A stretch of 64,000 bases of DNA from Sinotaia quadrata (lineage: Eukaryota > Mollusca > Gastropoda > Architaenioglossa > Viviparidae). The DNA lies in contig CM054179.1 of the NCBI GenBank assembly GCA_028829895.1, positions 107,002,875-107,066,874 of the forward strand, written 5' to 3'. The notes under the pieces were generated by a model. That model had not been told where the DNA came from and searched no databases. It saw nothing but the letters and a program-made list of their open reading frames with translations. Numbering within the stretch: position 1 is the first letter of the stretch; every line of letters begins with the position of its first letter. Positions 26,035-37,215 of this stretch are shown piece after piece. Made by a program: the position numbers and the translations under genes.

Positions 26035-26813
26035 TCTTCAATTCTGATATTAATTGGTTCATTACGACATATACCTCTTTCGCTAGGTAACATCGGAAAT
26101 AGTCTTGAAATTATATCCTTAGGAAATTGCACATGCTGCAAATAGTTTTAATTCTTACAGCATTAATGCTAATGTATACCATATTTTGTTCGCCTCTCAT
26201 GTCAATGGAATTTCGTAACGGATCTCATCCAAAACAGGTTCATAGTTTCTTAAAAACTGTTTTTGCTTATTTTTACTGGAAAATGTAAATATTACATTCA
26301 CAGCAGGAAGTTTTCGGGAAAAAAATAATATTTACACATCCCAGATTTTTTCTGATAGTTCTCTAGAATCATGGATACATTGAAGCGCTTTAAGTCTAGT
26401 TTGCACTTACAAGTCAATGGCCTCACTTGACTGCACAGCAGAATGTACGCTTGTAAAGTCCACTGACCCCAATTGTAAGAAATCTACAATGGGAATGTTT
26501 ATTGCCCCTGCTGTATGGTAAGCAATCTTAAAATGCAGTGGCCTCTTGACGTCTAATAAGTATGGCCTACAGTCACAGTTCACTGGCCCCTATCGACTGG
26601 TCAACAGTCAACTCTCGTGAATTATTTTTTTGTCACCCCAAATGTCTGAAAAGAAAGATGAACACTTTGAAAAGTCCGCTGATAACTAATAAACAGAGTG
26701 CACAACTGTACAACCATAAAGTTTACCTGCCCATGTATACTAGTAAACAAAGCTTACATTCGTGAAATCCATGTAAACATACACATGCACACACACGCAC
26801 TCACCTACGCACT

Positions 26814-26865
<52 letters not shown>

Positions 26866-29800
26866 CCACACACACTCACATTGTCTAATAAACAAGGTCT
26901 TCACTTTACACACCACTGGTACCCACCTAACCGGTAAACAGACTGCACACTTGCAAACACTGCTTGACCAGAATTCACAGAGTTCACACTTCACAGCCCG
27001 AAATGTAAATGTCATTCTTATAATTATTATGACACACTCCAGCAGTTACTTAGTGCATAGCCTGTCGGGTAAAGCGGAATTGACATCCCTCTTGCTGCCT
27101 GGCAGTAGTACCTAAGGCATAATTGCATACCCCTGTTGCTGACTGGGAGTAATACCTAATGCATAATGTACACATCCCTGTTGCTGCCTGGCAGTAATAC
27201 CTAATGCATAATTACATACCCCTGTTGCTGCCTGGCAGTAGTACCTAACGTGCAGGTAAAGCAACGTGCACACCTCTGTTAACAAGCAGTACCTGCCTGC
27301 TCTTCTGTACCAGCAAGACATAAACAAGTAATTGTTTCAGGCTGTTACCTTTATATATGGGGCACTTTTAATTTAAGTTTCATATAAATAAACTAACAGC
27401 TTTAAAACTCAAAATGTGCTTGATTCCAGATTTTATTTAAACATCACTTATATTTTCTACACTTAGTACTGAAATATTTAATTTTATTTAAACACCATAT
27501 ATATTTTCTACATATGGTGCTGAAATATTCAATTTTATTTAAGCATCACTTCTATTTTCTACACATGGTACTGAAGTATTTAATTTTTTATTACCTGTAA
27601 GAAAGAGTCGAACTCAAAATCAGATTATGTAGCACGTGTAACTGTCTTAACCGATATGTAAGTTAAGGGTCACAACGCAATGTTTACATCAGAGCAAGGA
27701 TTTACAATCAGTGTTCAGTGTACAATTTTATCTCCAACAATTTAAAATCAGTGTAGCGGTGTACAATTTTATCTCCAACAATTTAAAATCTGTGTAGCAG
27801 TGTACAATTTTATCTCCAACAATTTACAATCAGTGTTCAGTGTACAATTTTATCTCCAACAATTTAAAATCAGTGTAGCAGTGTACAATTTTATCTCCAA
27901 CAATTTAAAATCAGTGTAGCGGTGTACAATTTTATCTCCAACAATTTAAAATCTGTGTAGCAGTGTACAATTTTATCTCCAACAATTTACAATCAGTGTT
28001 CAGTGTACAATTTTATCTCCAACAATTTAAAATCAGTGTAGCAGTGTACAATTTTATCTCCAACAATTTAAAATCAGTGTAGTAGTGTACAATTTTATCT
28101 CCAACAATTTAAAATCAGTGTAGCAGTGTATAATTTTATCTCCAAGAATTTATAATCATGTAGCAATGTATAATTTTAACTCCAAGGACTTCTAATCAGT
28201 GTAGCAGTGTACAATTTAACTCCAAGTACTTGCAATCAGTGTAGCAATGTATAATTTATCTCCAAGGACCACAACCACACTGTAATCTGTGTAGCAGTAT
28301 ACAATTTTATCTCCAAGGACCACAACTACCCTGTAATCTGTGTAGCAGTATACAATTTTATCTCCAAGGACCACAACTACCCTGTAATCTGTGTAGCAGT
28401 ATACAATTTTATCTCCAAGGACCTCTATCTCCAAGGACTCTATCGGAGTACAAGCACGAGACATTTATGAATGAAGAATGACAGTGGCAGTTATTCCAAA
28501 TAAATTATCACTGTAACAACCTAAATTATCACTGTAACAAACTCTGGTTTATCATCTGCTAGAAAGGTGACGCTTTCGCGTTACACTGTTTGTTCGATAT
28601 TCTTGTGTTTTGCTGGTGTTTTGTATTTTTCTCACTGGCGTCACGTCACAGTTGATTATAAGTAAACGTTTAAACACCAACACCACTACCAAAGGTATAA
28701 AATCAAATACAATCATGAATGTTCCCATATCAATCTGCAGTCCTTGTATATATCATCAAAACCGCTCTATTCCATTTCTAAAATCAGTGTAGTCATTTCT
28801 TTTCAAGCATAGCGAGCCAGCCTGAAGCATTATGTTGCTTCTGAAAGAGACACACAATCTCAGAAATCAAAGAACCATTACATTATTTCATAGGTAAAGG
28901 AGTTATTCTGCTCATTCAGAATCAAAGATGACATATTTTAGAAATCAGCAATACTCTGTTCTGTTTAATTTTAGAAATTAGCAATACTCTGTTCTGTTTA
29001 ATTTTAGAAATCAGCAATACTCTGTTCAGTTTAATTTTAGAAACAAGAAACCGTGTTTTATTTCGGGAGAGAGAGACAGAGAGAGAGAGATGATTTTATT
29101 AGTTCAGAAACAAGTGTTGCATTCTATTATTTTATAAACAAACAAGATGTAATGTTGCATTCTATTATTTTATAAACAAACAAGATGTAATGTTGCATTC
29201 TATTATTTTATAAACAAACAAGATGTAATGTTGCATTCTATTATTTTATAAACAAACAAGATGTAATGTTGCATTCTATTATTTTATAAACAAACAAGAT
29301 GTAATGTTGCATTCTATTATTTTATAAACAAACAAGATGTAATGTTGCATTCTATTATTTTATAAACAAACAAGATGTAATGTTGCATTCTATTATTTTA
29401 TAAACAAACAAGATGTAATGTTGCATTCTATTATTTTATAAACAAACAAGATGTAATGTTGCATTCTATTATTTTATAAACAAACAAGATGTAATGTTGC
29501 ATTCTATTATTTTATAAACAAACAAGATGTAATGTTGCATTCTATTATTTTATAAACAAACAAGATGTAATGTTGCATTCTATTATTTTATAAACAAACA
29601 AGATGTAATGTTGCATTCTATTATTTTATAAACAAACAAGATGTAATGTTAATTGAAAACAATTTTTTTTAGAAACAAAATAATCACAGGGGAAACATAT
29701 GTACATATAGACAAGACACAGGTGGTTTTCTAAACTATATTAGATATTGATCTATTTCAGTAACAGAAAACAACTTTGTTAATTTCAGAAACAAGCAAGA

Positions 29801-31855
29801 CATTGTACTGTTTCAGTAACAGAAAACAACTTTGCTAATTTCAGAAAACAACTTTGTTAATTTCAGACATTGTACTGTTTCAGTAACAGAAAACAACATT
29901 GTTAGATTCAGAAACAAGCAAGACATTGTACTGTTTCAGAAAATAATATAAATTACATCATTTCAGTAACAGAACGGAGTTACGTAACATACAAAATACT
30001 GTCATTTAAAAATAAGCAAGACATTATTTCAGAAATAGGGTATAGTTATTACAGAAACAGTACATAGTTATTTCAGAAACGGGGTATAGTTCTATCTGCA
30101 ACAGAACTTAGTTATTTCAGAAACAAACAAGTCTTTGTTTTAGATCAAAAACAAGGCACAATTGTTTTAAAAACAAAGTAGGCATTGTATAATTTCATGA
30201 AAAAAATTAAAACATTTTGCTATTTCAGAAACGAACAAAACTGTGTTCCATTAAAAAAGTGTGGAACGTAAGGCTGATTATGTAAACATTGAGAGTGGTC
30301 TAAAACGAACAAAACTGTGTTCCATTAAAAGAGTGTGGAACGTAAGGCTGATTATGTAAACATTGAGAGTGGTCTAAAACGAACAAAACTGTGTTCCATT
30401 AAAAGAGTGTGGAACGTAAGGCTGATTATGTAAACATTGAGAGTGGTCTAAAACGAACAAAACTGTGTTCCATTAAAAGAGTGTGGAACGTAAGGCTGAT
30501 TATGTAAACATTGAGAGTGGTCTAAAACGAACAAAACTGTGTTCCATTAAAAGAGTGTGGAACGTAAGGCTGATTATGTAAACATTGAGAGTGGTCTAAA
30601 ACGAACAAAACTGTGTTCCATTAAAAAAGTGTGGAACGTAAGGCTGAACAAAGCAATAAGAATATAAGTTCTTTGGTCCAACAACATTCAACCGTATGTT
30701 CTGTTTTATTCTCTCCCTCTCTGTCTGCAGGTTTATTGCCGTAACCCAACCGATCAAGTACGCCAAGCACAAAAATTCCAAACGTGTGTACATCATGATC
30801 GCAATAACATGGATAATCTCTGTTGCTATAGCAGCGCCAATTTCCCTTGGAGTGAACTACTCTTCAAGTCGTGTTTTCGGTGGCTGCTCCTTCTATAACG
30901 CTGACTTTATTATCTACTCCTCTATGGGGTCGTTCTACATTCCCTCCATTGTCATGATATTCCTGTACTGGAAAATTTACAGGGTCATACGATTAAGAGC
31001 CGAAAAGGCAAAAGCCGCCAAAAAGGTCAAAACAGTCGACCAGCGAGCGTTACAGAGTGTGATTGAAAACACTGGTGCTACTTCCGGTAATGGGGGTGGT
31101 GGTGGAGGGAACGGTGGAGGGAACGGAGCGACAGTTAACAGTGCCGCACCGCCAGTAGCGGGGTCAACCACGGAGCCAACAGTGACCACAGGGTTGGCCA
31201 AGATGGACAACGGGCGCGTGACGTCCTATAATACGACTGGGGCTCACCAGTTGTCTGCCCCTGTCATCGATGACGCGTCAGTGACCAATGTTCCGTCTCA
31301 GTCTGACAGCCACAACGAGGATGAGGACGACAGTAATGCAAACATCACTTCAAACCTGCGCAACGCTCCGTCCCCAGACCACGTCACACAGCTGCTGGTC
31401 GCGCGACATCACAGTCAAGATGGAGATTTAGGCGCTGAGCTCATAGCAAACCCTGGAGCAGCAGCAGCAGAACGAAGGGAGGCAGGAACTAAAGCCTCAA
31501 CTTCCGGTTCCGGAAGCGGAACAGCTGTCCCAAACGAGGCAGAAACACCCTTCAACTCTCCTGGGGGGAGCGCGCGCAAGAAAGGCGGCGGTAAAAACAA
31601 AAGCAATTGTTCATCTTCTAGACACAAGAAGGGAGTCACAAAGTTTAATTTTCACATGAGAACCAGCCGCAAACGGAAAGAGAAGTCGTCTTCTCGAAGA
31701 GAGAAGAAAGCCACTAAAACTCTAGCTATTGTACTCGGTAAGTTGAGCTATTGATTGAAAGGATATGCCTGGTGTGGGTGTGCGAACGCGCACGTCCTCA
31801 TGTTGTGAGTGTGTTTTATATGTATACAGGTTATGGGGTCTGGTGTAAACGGGGG

Positions 31856-31934
<79 letters not shown>

Positions 31935-33182
31935 GTGTGCAGTGAATTGTGATTTTGTTGTCCCAGTGACACTCATCTCTCGCACTGACAAAAGTCTATG
32001 CTTTGTGCGTTTATATATGTCTATACAAGACACTCCTACCAACATTTTGCAACAGAAACATTAAAAATGGATCATTTTTAATCCAACTATTTTTCACTTC
32101 ATAAAATAATAAAATAATAAAAATAAACTCGAAGATTTTTAGTAAATGCAATATTTTTCAATTTTAGATAATGTTCATTATAAGTTATTTGGTTTGAATA
32201 ATTTATTCAAAGAAATAAGATGTAAGCTAATTGCCAAGTACATCAAATGAATAAACGACGCAATAAAAATAGCAACTGCAGGGCACCATATTCTGAAAAA
32301 CACTCAAGGTGCTCTCTAATTCTTATAACCGGATATCCCCATGACAACTGGAGTTGGTGTGTGTACACTTGTATTTGTCTAACTTTAGCATTAGACACGA
32401 AAGTGAAGCAAGTGCTCGTGACTATAATTGCTTGTAATTCGACGAGAAGTCACATTGAACCATTTCAAGGTCAGGCTATTTGCGTCAGATCGAGGCCTCA
32501 TAACGACATCCTTGTAGATGTCAAATGTAGAGTGCTCATTGCTGACGTCAACTATACTCTTAAAACACCACATCCTTGAGGAATCTAAAGCCGGCCGTGT
32601 ATTGTGGCGTTGTTTATTTGTACTTGTGTTTATGATTGTGCTTTGAGAGAAACTGTATATTTGTACTTTGTGTTTATGATTGTGCTTTGAGAGAAACTGT
32701 ATATTTGTACTTTGTGTTTATGATTGTGCTTTGAGAGAAACTGTATATTTGTACTTTGTGTTTATGATTGTGCTTTGAGAGAAACTGTATATTTGCGAGT
32801 GAACGAGCTGTTGAGAGCAGGTGATCAGCGAGAGAAAATTTAATGCAACGGACATTTCAAATTAAAGCCTTAACAAGATGTTTCTGAAGTGATTTTAGCC
32901 ACATTAGTCAACACATTAATAGCGTCTCTCCTTCTCTCTCCAGGTGTGTTTCTCTTTTGCTGGGTACCGTTCTTCACACTAAACATAATCAACGCAATAT
33001 GCATCAGGTATGAAACTGAAAGCCCGCTCTGCAACATGGACCAGATTTTCTTCGGACTCTTTGTCTGGCTCGGCTACATCAACTCTTTCCTCAACCCCGT
33101 TATCTACACAATCTTCAACCCAGAATTCCGCAAAGCATTCAAGAAAATTTTAACGGAACCTTGCCCTAAGGGACGTAGATGA
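25719..33182 (+). CDS. D2-like dopamine receptor, 3' three exons (partial)
   Basis: Three exons (25719-25828, 30731-31737, 32944-33182) join in frame to 451 residues plus stop. They encode the end of ECL1 through the C-terminus of a class A amine receptor. Residues in the partial protein: C12 (3.25) for the disulphide with C89 in ECL2; D19 (3.32) for the amine; D36-R37-F38, a DRF form of DRY as in vertebrate D4; W64 in TM4; S100, S101 and S104, the TM5 catechol serines; C378-W379-x-P-F-F in TM6; N386 at 6.55; and N423-P-V-I-Y427. A cysteine at 446 near the end could be palmitoylated. ICL3 is about 240 residues, as expected for Gi/o-coupled D2-like receptors, and its junction with TM6 ([14 protein letters not shown]) is typical of invertebrate D2-like receptors. 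Introns at the ECL1/TM3 border and within the DRF arginine codon match positions I recall for vertebrate D2-type genes. The start, N-terminus, TM1 and TM2 are missing from view. Confidence 0.95.
25983..26033. repeat. (GT)n microsatellite in intron
   Basis: About 25 GT units, 155 bases downstream of the TM3 exon donor. Intronic GT tracts close to a donor can affect splicing in other genes; there is no direct evidence for that here. Confidence 0.95.
26815..26860. repeat. (CA)n microsatellite in intron
   Basis: A CA run flanked by CACACTCACA-like degenerate DNA. Confidence 0.95.
27085..27265. repeat. Minisatellite, about 45-bp unit, 4 copies
   Basis: CTGTTGCTGCCTGGCAGTAA recurs at about 45-base spacing (27133, 27178 and neighbours), followed by TACCTAATGCATAAT-type words. 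Confidence 0.85.
27420..27590. repeat. Imperfect repeat, about 60-bp unit, 3 copies
   Basis: TTTTATTTAAACATCACTTA and TTTTCTACACATGGTACTGA variants occur three times. Confidence 0.85.
27710..28200. repeat. Minisatellite, 41-bp monomer with 163-bp higher-order unit
   Basis: Monomers share GTACAATTTTATCTCCAACA and AATTTAAAATC. Variant junctions (AGCGGTG, CTGTGTAGCAG, GTTCAGTG, AGCAGTG) recur in the same order; the AGCGG variant is at 27755 and 27918, so four monomers (163 bp) form a higher-order unit. The array decays at its right end. Confidence 0.93.
28230..28425. repeat. Minisatellite, 51-bp unit, about 4 copies
   Basis: CTGTAATCTGTGTAGCAGTA starts at 28280 and 28331. It shares the TGTGTAGCAGTxTACAATTT core with the preceding 41-bp array, so it is probably derived from it by gain of a ten-base segment. 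Confidence 0.9.
28938..29042. repeat. Minisatellite, 33-bp unit, 3 copies
   Basis: TTAGAAATCAGCAATACTCT begins at 28938, 28971 and 29004, followed by GTTCTGTTTAATT. It is followed by a GAGA tract at about 29066-29090. Confidence 0.92.
29114..29649. repeat. Near-perfect minisatellite, 38-bp unit, about 14 copies
   Basis: GTTGCATTCTATTATTTTAT starts copies at 29116, 29154 and every 38 bases after that. By eye the copies after the first are indistinguishable. This is the most homogeneous array in the window and so the most recently expanded, or possibly an assembly-collapsed one. Confidence 0.98.
29730..30228. repeat. Degenerate array of TTTCAGAAACA words
   Basis: Short units built on ATTTCAGAAACAAGCAAGAC and TTTCAGTAACAGAAAACAAC recur irregularly. 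Each carries TTTCAG, so the stretch contains many acceptor-like AGs within the intron. Confidence 0.75.
30229..30648. repeat. Minisatellite, 74-bp unit, 5.6 copies, next to exon acceptor
   Basis: ACGAACAAAACTGTGTTCCA starts copies at 30231, 30305, 30379, 30453, 30527 and 30601; the last breaks off after GGCTGA. The array ends about 80 bases before the acceptor at 30730, so copy-number change alters the branch-point-proximal part of this intron. Confidence 0.97.
30731..31737 (+). CDS. Receptor exon: ICL2 to start of TM6, including all of ICL3
   Basis: Begins with the third base of the DRF arginine codon and runs [19 protein letters not shown] (ICL2), TM4, ECL2 with an N-Y-S sequon and G-C-S-F-Y-N, and TM5 with YSSxxSFYIP. 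ICL3 then includes a glycine-asparagine-rich run (about 31085-31125), a Ser/Asp/Glu-rich acidic stretch, four consecutive GCA alanine codons near 31457-31471, a Gly-Ser stretch, and a basic end ([20 protein letters not shown]). The donor GTAAGT at 31738 is strong and follows the first base of a glycine codon. With one 1007-base exon there is no separate exon equivalent to the vertebrate D2 long/short alternative exon. Confidence 0.95.
31858..31930. repeat. (GT)n microsatellite in intron
   Basis: About 36 GT units, starting roughly 120 bases downstream of the exon donor. Confidence 0.97.
32615..32795. repeat. Minisatellite, 44-bp unit, 4 copies
   Basis: GTTTATGATTGTGCTTTGAG begins at 32628 and 32672 and every 44 bases, followed by AGAAACTGTATATTTGTACT. 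Confidence 0.96.
32944..33182 (+). CDS. Receptor terminal exon: TM6, TM7, helix 8, stop
   Basis: The exon completes the split glycine codon and reads [17 protein letters not shown]3 with two cysteines (C392 and C402 in the partial protein) that could pair, then [20 protein letters not shown] and FRKAFKKIL. It ends in a short tail TEPCPKGRR before TGA at 33180-33182. Vertebrate D2 ends within a few residues of the K-I-L; here the tail is a little longer and keeps one cysteine. Confidence 0.96.
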
Positions 33183-33575
33183 GATTTGAATGGGACCCTG
33201 TCCTGAAAAAAATAGGACGCATGTTACATTTCAAGAGAAACGCTTGTAAAAGAAACGAATTTGCCACTTACACTAAACCATGTCTTACAGGACGGAGAAT
33301 CATGTCCTAAAGAATGAATTACACGGCGTTGTGTGCTTGGTTTACAACTGTTCCTCTGAGTAAGGTAGAATCCAAGAAATAAAGAAATGGTCTGCACTAT
33401 AGAGAGAAAATTACGATAGGTGGAACTATGTGCATGTCGAAAGAAGAAAACCGTTTACGGGGAAATCCAGCCATTTTATGACAGCTGAGAAGGAAGAACA
33501 CGTCAGATAGGAGGTTACAGACGTTTCCATTACAGAGAAAACTATGCGCGAAGACTAAGGACACAAATTTTGTGC
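33183..33575 (+). other. Probable 3' UTR of the receptor
   Basis: Non-coding sequence directly after the stop codon. An AATAAA lies at 33378-33383 and another at 35086-35091; which, if either, is used cannot be told from sequence alone. Confidence 0.5.
33378..33383 (+). terminator. Candidate polyadenylation signal AATAAA
   Basis: First AATAAA after the receptor stop, about 195 bases downstream. It would give a short 3' UTR that excludes the 57-bp array; the word is common by chance in AT-rich DNA. Confidence 0.3.
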
Positions 33576-33760
33576 ACCACTTGTAATGCGCCAATACTGG
33601 TGAAATGTGGTTTTATCTAAAGATTAGTTGCGTTCACTTGTAATGCGCTAATACTGGTGAAATGTGGTTTTATCTAAAGATTAGTTGCGTTCACTTGTAA
33701 TGCGCTAATACTGGTGAAATGTGGTTTTATCTAAAGATTAGTTGCGTTCATTGATAAATG
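33576..33760. repeat. Minisatellite, 57-bp unit, 3 copies
   Basis: TAATGCGCTAATACTGGTGA begins at 33584 (variant) and 33641, followed by AATGTGGTTTTATCTAAAGA. Decayed GTTGCGTTCACT remnants continue to about 33870. It lies in possible 3' UTR sequence. Confidence 0.93.
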
Positions 33761-36403
33761 CTCGAATTTCAGGGACAACAGTTTCTGTCTAAATAAGAGT
33801 TGCGTTCACTGGTGCAGCACGAAGGTTAGTGACAAGGAATCTCTCTGAGGATGAGTTGCGTTCACTCTGCAGTGCGAAAATTAACAAGTGAGATCTGCCT
33901 GATATGTGATGCACTCTTGCCTTATCTTTGGTCGAATCGAACAGAATATTCATTACGGTTTGGTCTACAGATCCAATCCGACGAAAAATTAACAAAAGAC
34001 AATTTGCGGCAGTGCATAGTGCGCGTCCCAATTGTGAACGTTTCTCTCAGACATAATTATTATAAAAACCAGAAAGATAGAAAAATATATTTTGCAGATG
34101 TAAATCAGCGTGAAAGGTACTCGTTGTCACCTCTACGAGTGGTTCCTTTTTTAAATTTTTGTTTTCTTTTCCTTTAATCGAAACACATAATAGCGTTTTT
34201 TAAAAATCTCCCTCCGAGGTGTGAGTTTCACTATGAAAGGCCAAGTATTATCTGATTCAATTAAACTTCATGTCACGTGTGTGTGTACATAGCAAACGCA
34301 TCGCTTGCTTTGAAAATGAAAAGGAGTGGTGGGGTGGGTGAGAGCAGACTAGAACATCATTGTAATTTTTGGCCTCAGTGACTCAGACACCATCTTCTCT
34401 TTTCCAGCAAGACTTGTAGAACTTGTGGAGTCTGTCAGTTAATTATGTTGAATTCAATACTGTACAATGTACATTTGCTTGAGAATTTTCACTTTTGCCG
34501 ACGAAAAAAACCAGCATCAATCTGTAGAACGAATTATGCAGTGTCCCGAGTCTTTGATCGAGTCCCTACACCTGTTCAGAGTTATATTGCATAGCACCGT
34601 TTGACATAAAATCACTGGGAGACTTGTGAAATCGTTCCCCACCCGGTATATTAATTTTTTTTCTCTGATGGCAGGCATTTCAGCAGTAGAACATTTATCC
34701 TCTCGTATGGCACTGTGATTCCGGTTTTTCTGTGTGTGATTTTTGTTGTTGTTTGGTTTCCAATGACTGTCACGCAGTAACCGCTACTCTTACCTATCGT
34801 GTTGCATTGAATAATTTCAGTACTGTATGTGTGATTTATTGATTTTGGTTTTATGTATATATGGAATAGATTAATATATTGAATTGTGTACTGGGTTTAT
34901 TAATTTTCATATTATGCATTTATTTAGTAGACGTTTTAAATTTATCTTAATTTTTAGGTTTATTTTATTTATTTTTTAATTTTGTTTTTAAATTTCTGTA
35001 ATTAACGAATTTTTTTATTAAAACGTAAGTTTGTTTTCTGTTTTTTTTTAAATTAATTTTTTATTACTATCTTCAAAAAGACAACAATAAACTTGGGGAC
35101 ATATTTTTTGTGTTACTACATCTCTACATATCTTTATTACATGTAGATATTTAGCAGTATTTTAGTATATTGGAGAGGGAAACAGAGTTAAAGCACGATC
35201 TAGTGCTGTGACACCAAAAGAACCCAAACGAAGCAGCCAGTAATAATTTCAATTAGCTCTGCGAAACAGCCTAGTTCTGCGTGTTACTATAAATATCTGC
35301 GCTGTGGTAGATTTTTAGTTATTTACAAGATCTCTTATGCATTTCATTGTTTATTTTTAAATTTATGCACTAAATTCAATAACTGTATTTAACTTTTGAA
35401 ATGCATTACATTTGAGACTATTTTGCTGCCGGAGGAGAGAGACTGAACAAGACTGTTCAAGGAATGCCAATTTGGTTCCACTGGTGAAATCAGTACGACT
35501 TATTTTATTTATTTATTTATGGAGGGTTGGTACCCTTCACATGGTATGCATATCAGTTGTCATTTCAGCCCGGCAAGGCCGTTCAAATATACCTGTTGCA
35601 TCACGTGACCGTGTGCTATTGGAGCAGTTCGTTGGAGTGTGGATCTAACAGAACTACACTACGTAAGGGCAACGATAACGGGAGACAAAAAATATGATAA
35701 GCAAGAAAACAAGAAAGGTGCTTTTTGTCTTAATAAGTTAAGTAAGATGTGTTAAGTGCATGTATTCTGGTTGTGACCTGTTTTGATGTTTCTTTGAGCA
35801 GGAAACCAGTTTTTTAGGAATCACCATTTAATCTGACGGTGTGTCTGATGTTTATAAATGGATTGACACTACAAGTTAGGTTAATTTAGGGGATGGTGGT
35901 ATTGTTCGTGTTTGGGGATTTTCTTTTGTTGTTTTTTTTTTTACACATTTAGTAGTATAGAGCTTTAGCTTTACCTGCAAAACAAATGTTTGTGAGTTAT
36001 TTCCCTTTTCAGAATGCATTGTTATAGCAACGGAGCTATTTACATTTATGCATGATGGGAAATCGAGTGTGCTAAACGCATCGTGATACAGTAATGACGT
36101 TTCATTGTTCAAAGTTGTTTTTTTTTCTGTTGACTTCAGTCATCACACTTTCATTCTTTTGTTTTTAACTGATAAAGTGAAATGGGGCTACTTTGTTAAG
36201 ACGTCATTGTACTTTGGTTTATTATGACGTCATTGTTCTGCGGTCTGTTAAGATGAATACTTGTCTGTTGCCCTAATCATCTCAGACATTGTCAAAACTG
36301 ACAGGATGAGTGTCATGTCCGTCATCTTGCCCTTTTCGTGTCGCGAACACAGGTGTGTTCAGTGTCTGTTGATTTTGTACACTGTGTACAGGTGTAATCC
36401 GCG

Positions 36404-36406
<3 letters not shown>
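33761..36406. other. AT-rich unique spacer
   Basis: No gene is recognised. It is very AT-rich at 34840-35060. GAGTTATTTCCCTTTTC at 35994-36010 is a reverse-orientation copy of the recurrent motif. Confidence 0.45.

Positions 36407-36482
<76 letters not shown>
36407..36482. repeat. (GT)n microsatellite
   Basis: About 37 uninterrupted GT units. Confidence 0.98.
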
Positions 36483-36485
<3 letters not shown>

Positions 36486-37014
36486 TCGTGCGAATACGCT
36501 TTTTTTTTCCATCTTTTGTAGCCTGGGATAGGTGGGGAGCAGTATTTATTTTTAATCAAAGAACTTGGCTCCTTTTTCCCCTGTCAGCCGTAGAAATGTA
36601 AATTTGGTGAACTTTTAAATTACAAAATATGCTACTTGTAAATTCTCGTTCAAATGATAAACTGTAAAAGAAAAAAAGAAAAAGTAGCAAGAAAATAATT
36701 ATCTGTGAACTGTAAAAATATATCTTAAAATTGGTGAACGTATAAATAAATAAATTACAAATAATGATACTTGTAACTTCTCACTGCAAAGAAAAACCGT
36801 AAAAAAAAAAAATTAACAAGAAAATAATTACCTGTGTAAGGTATTGGTGCTGCGCCTATATTGTAACCCAGCAAGACAGTTGTAAAGGGTTAAATTGTAT
36901 TTTCAGTTTATGAAAACTTATTGCCATTAAATGAAGGAAAGCATACCATTCACTGTTAAACAACTGCCATTTTCTAAATTTCGTGACATTCTTGGGAGTA
37001 TTATGTACATTTGT
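36483..37014. other. AT-rich spacer
   Basis: Contains two similar blocks with GTAAAAAAAAAAAT-like runs (about 36600-36700 and 36730-36830), an old duplication. No gene. Confidence 0.4.
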
Positions 37015-37215
37015 TTCAAATACGATACACTGCCTCGAGACGCAAGCATGAGATTTGGTTGGTTGTAAGCTCTCATACAACCAAACTGCCTCTAGATGCA
37101 AGCACGAGATTTGATTGGTTGGAAGTTCTCAAACTGCCACACTGCGTCGAGGTGCAAGCACGAGATTTGGTTGGTTTTAAGCTCTCAGATAGCCACAAGG
37201 CCTCGCGATGAAACT
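37015..37215. repeat. Imperfect repeat, about 58-bp unit, 3-4 copies
   Basis: GCAAGCACGAGATTTGGTTG and AAGCTCTCA-CAACCAAACTGCCTC-type words recur with variation. Confidence 0.85.

Larger units (their letters stand above)
25829..30730 (+). other. Receptor intron (4.9 kb), minisatellite-filled
   Basis: Bounded by GTATGA and CTCTCTGTCTGCAG. About half of its length is tandem repeat (listed separately). I found no coding exon inside, and the flanking exons join in frame without one. Confidence 0.9.
31738..32943 (+). other. Receptor intron (1.2 kb)
   Basis: Bounded by GTAAGT and CTTCTCTCTCCAG. It contains a long GT tract and a 44-bp minisatellite (listed separately). If retained, translation would continue with K-L-S-Y and stop, truncating the receptor before TM6. 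Confidence 0.92.

Noticed and set aside
29114..29649. CRISPR-like regular array
   Set aside because: The repeats are contiguous with no unique spacers and the DNA is eukaryotic; it is a minisatellite.
30696..30730. ATG at 30696 as a translation start for the large receptor frame
   Set aside because: The bases between it and 30730 are a polypyrimidine tract and acceptor; joining to the TM3 exon gives a perfect amine-receptor sequence.
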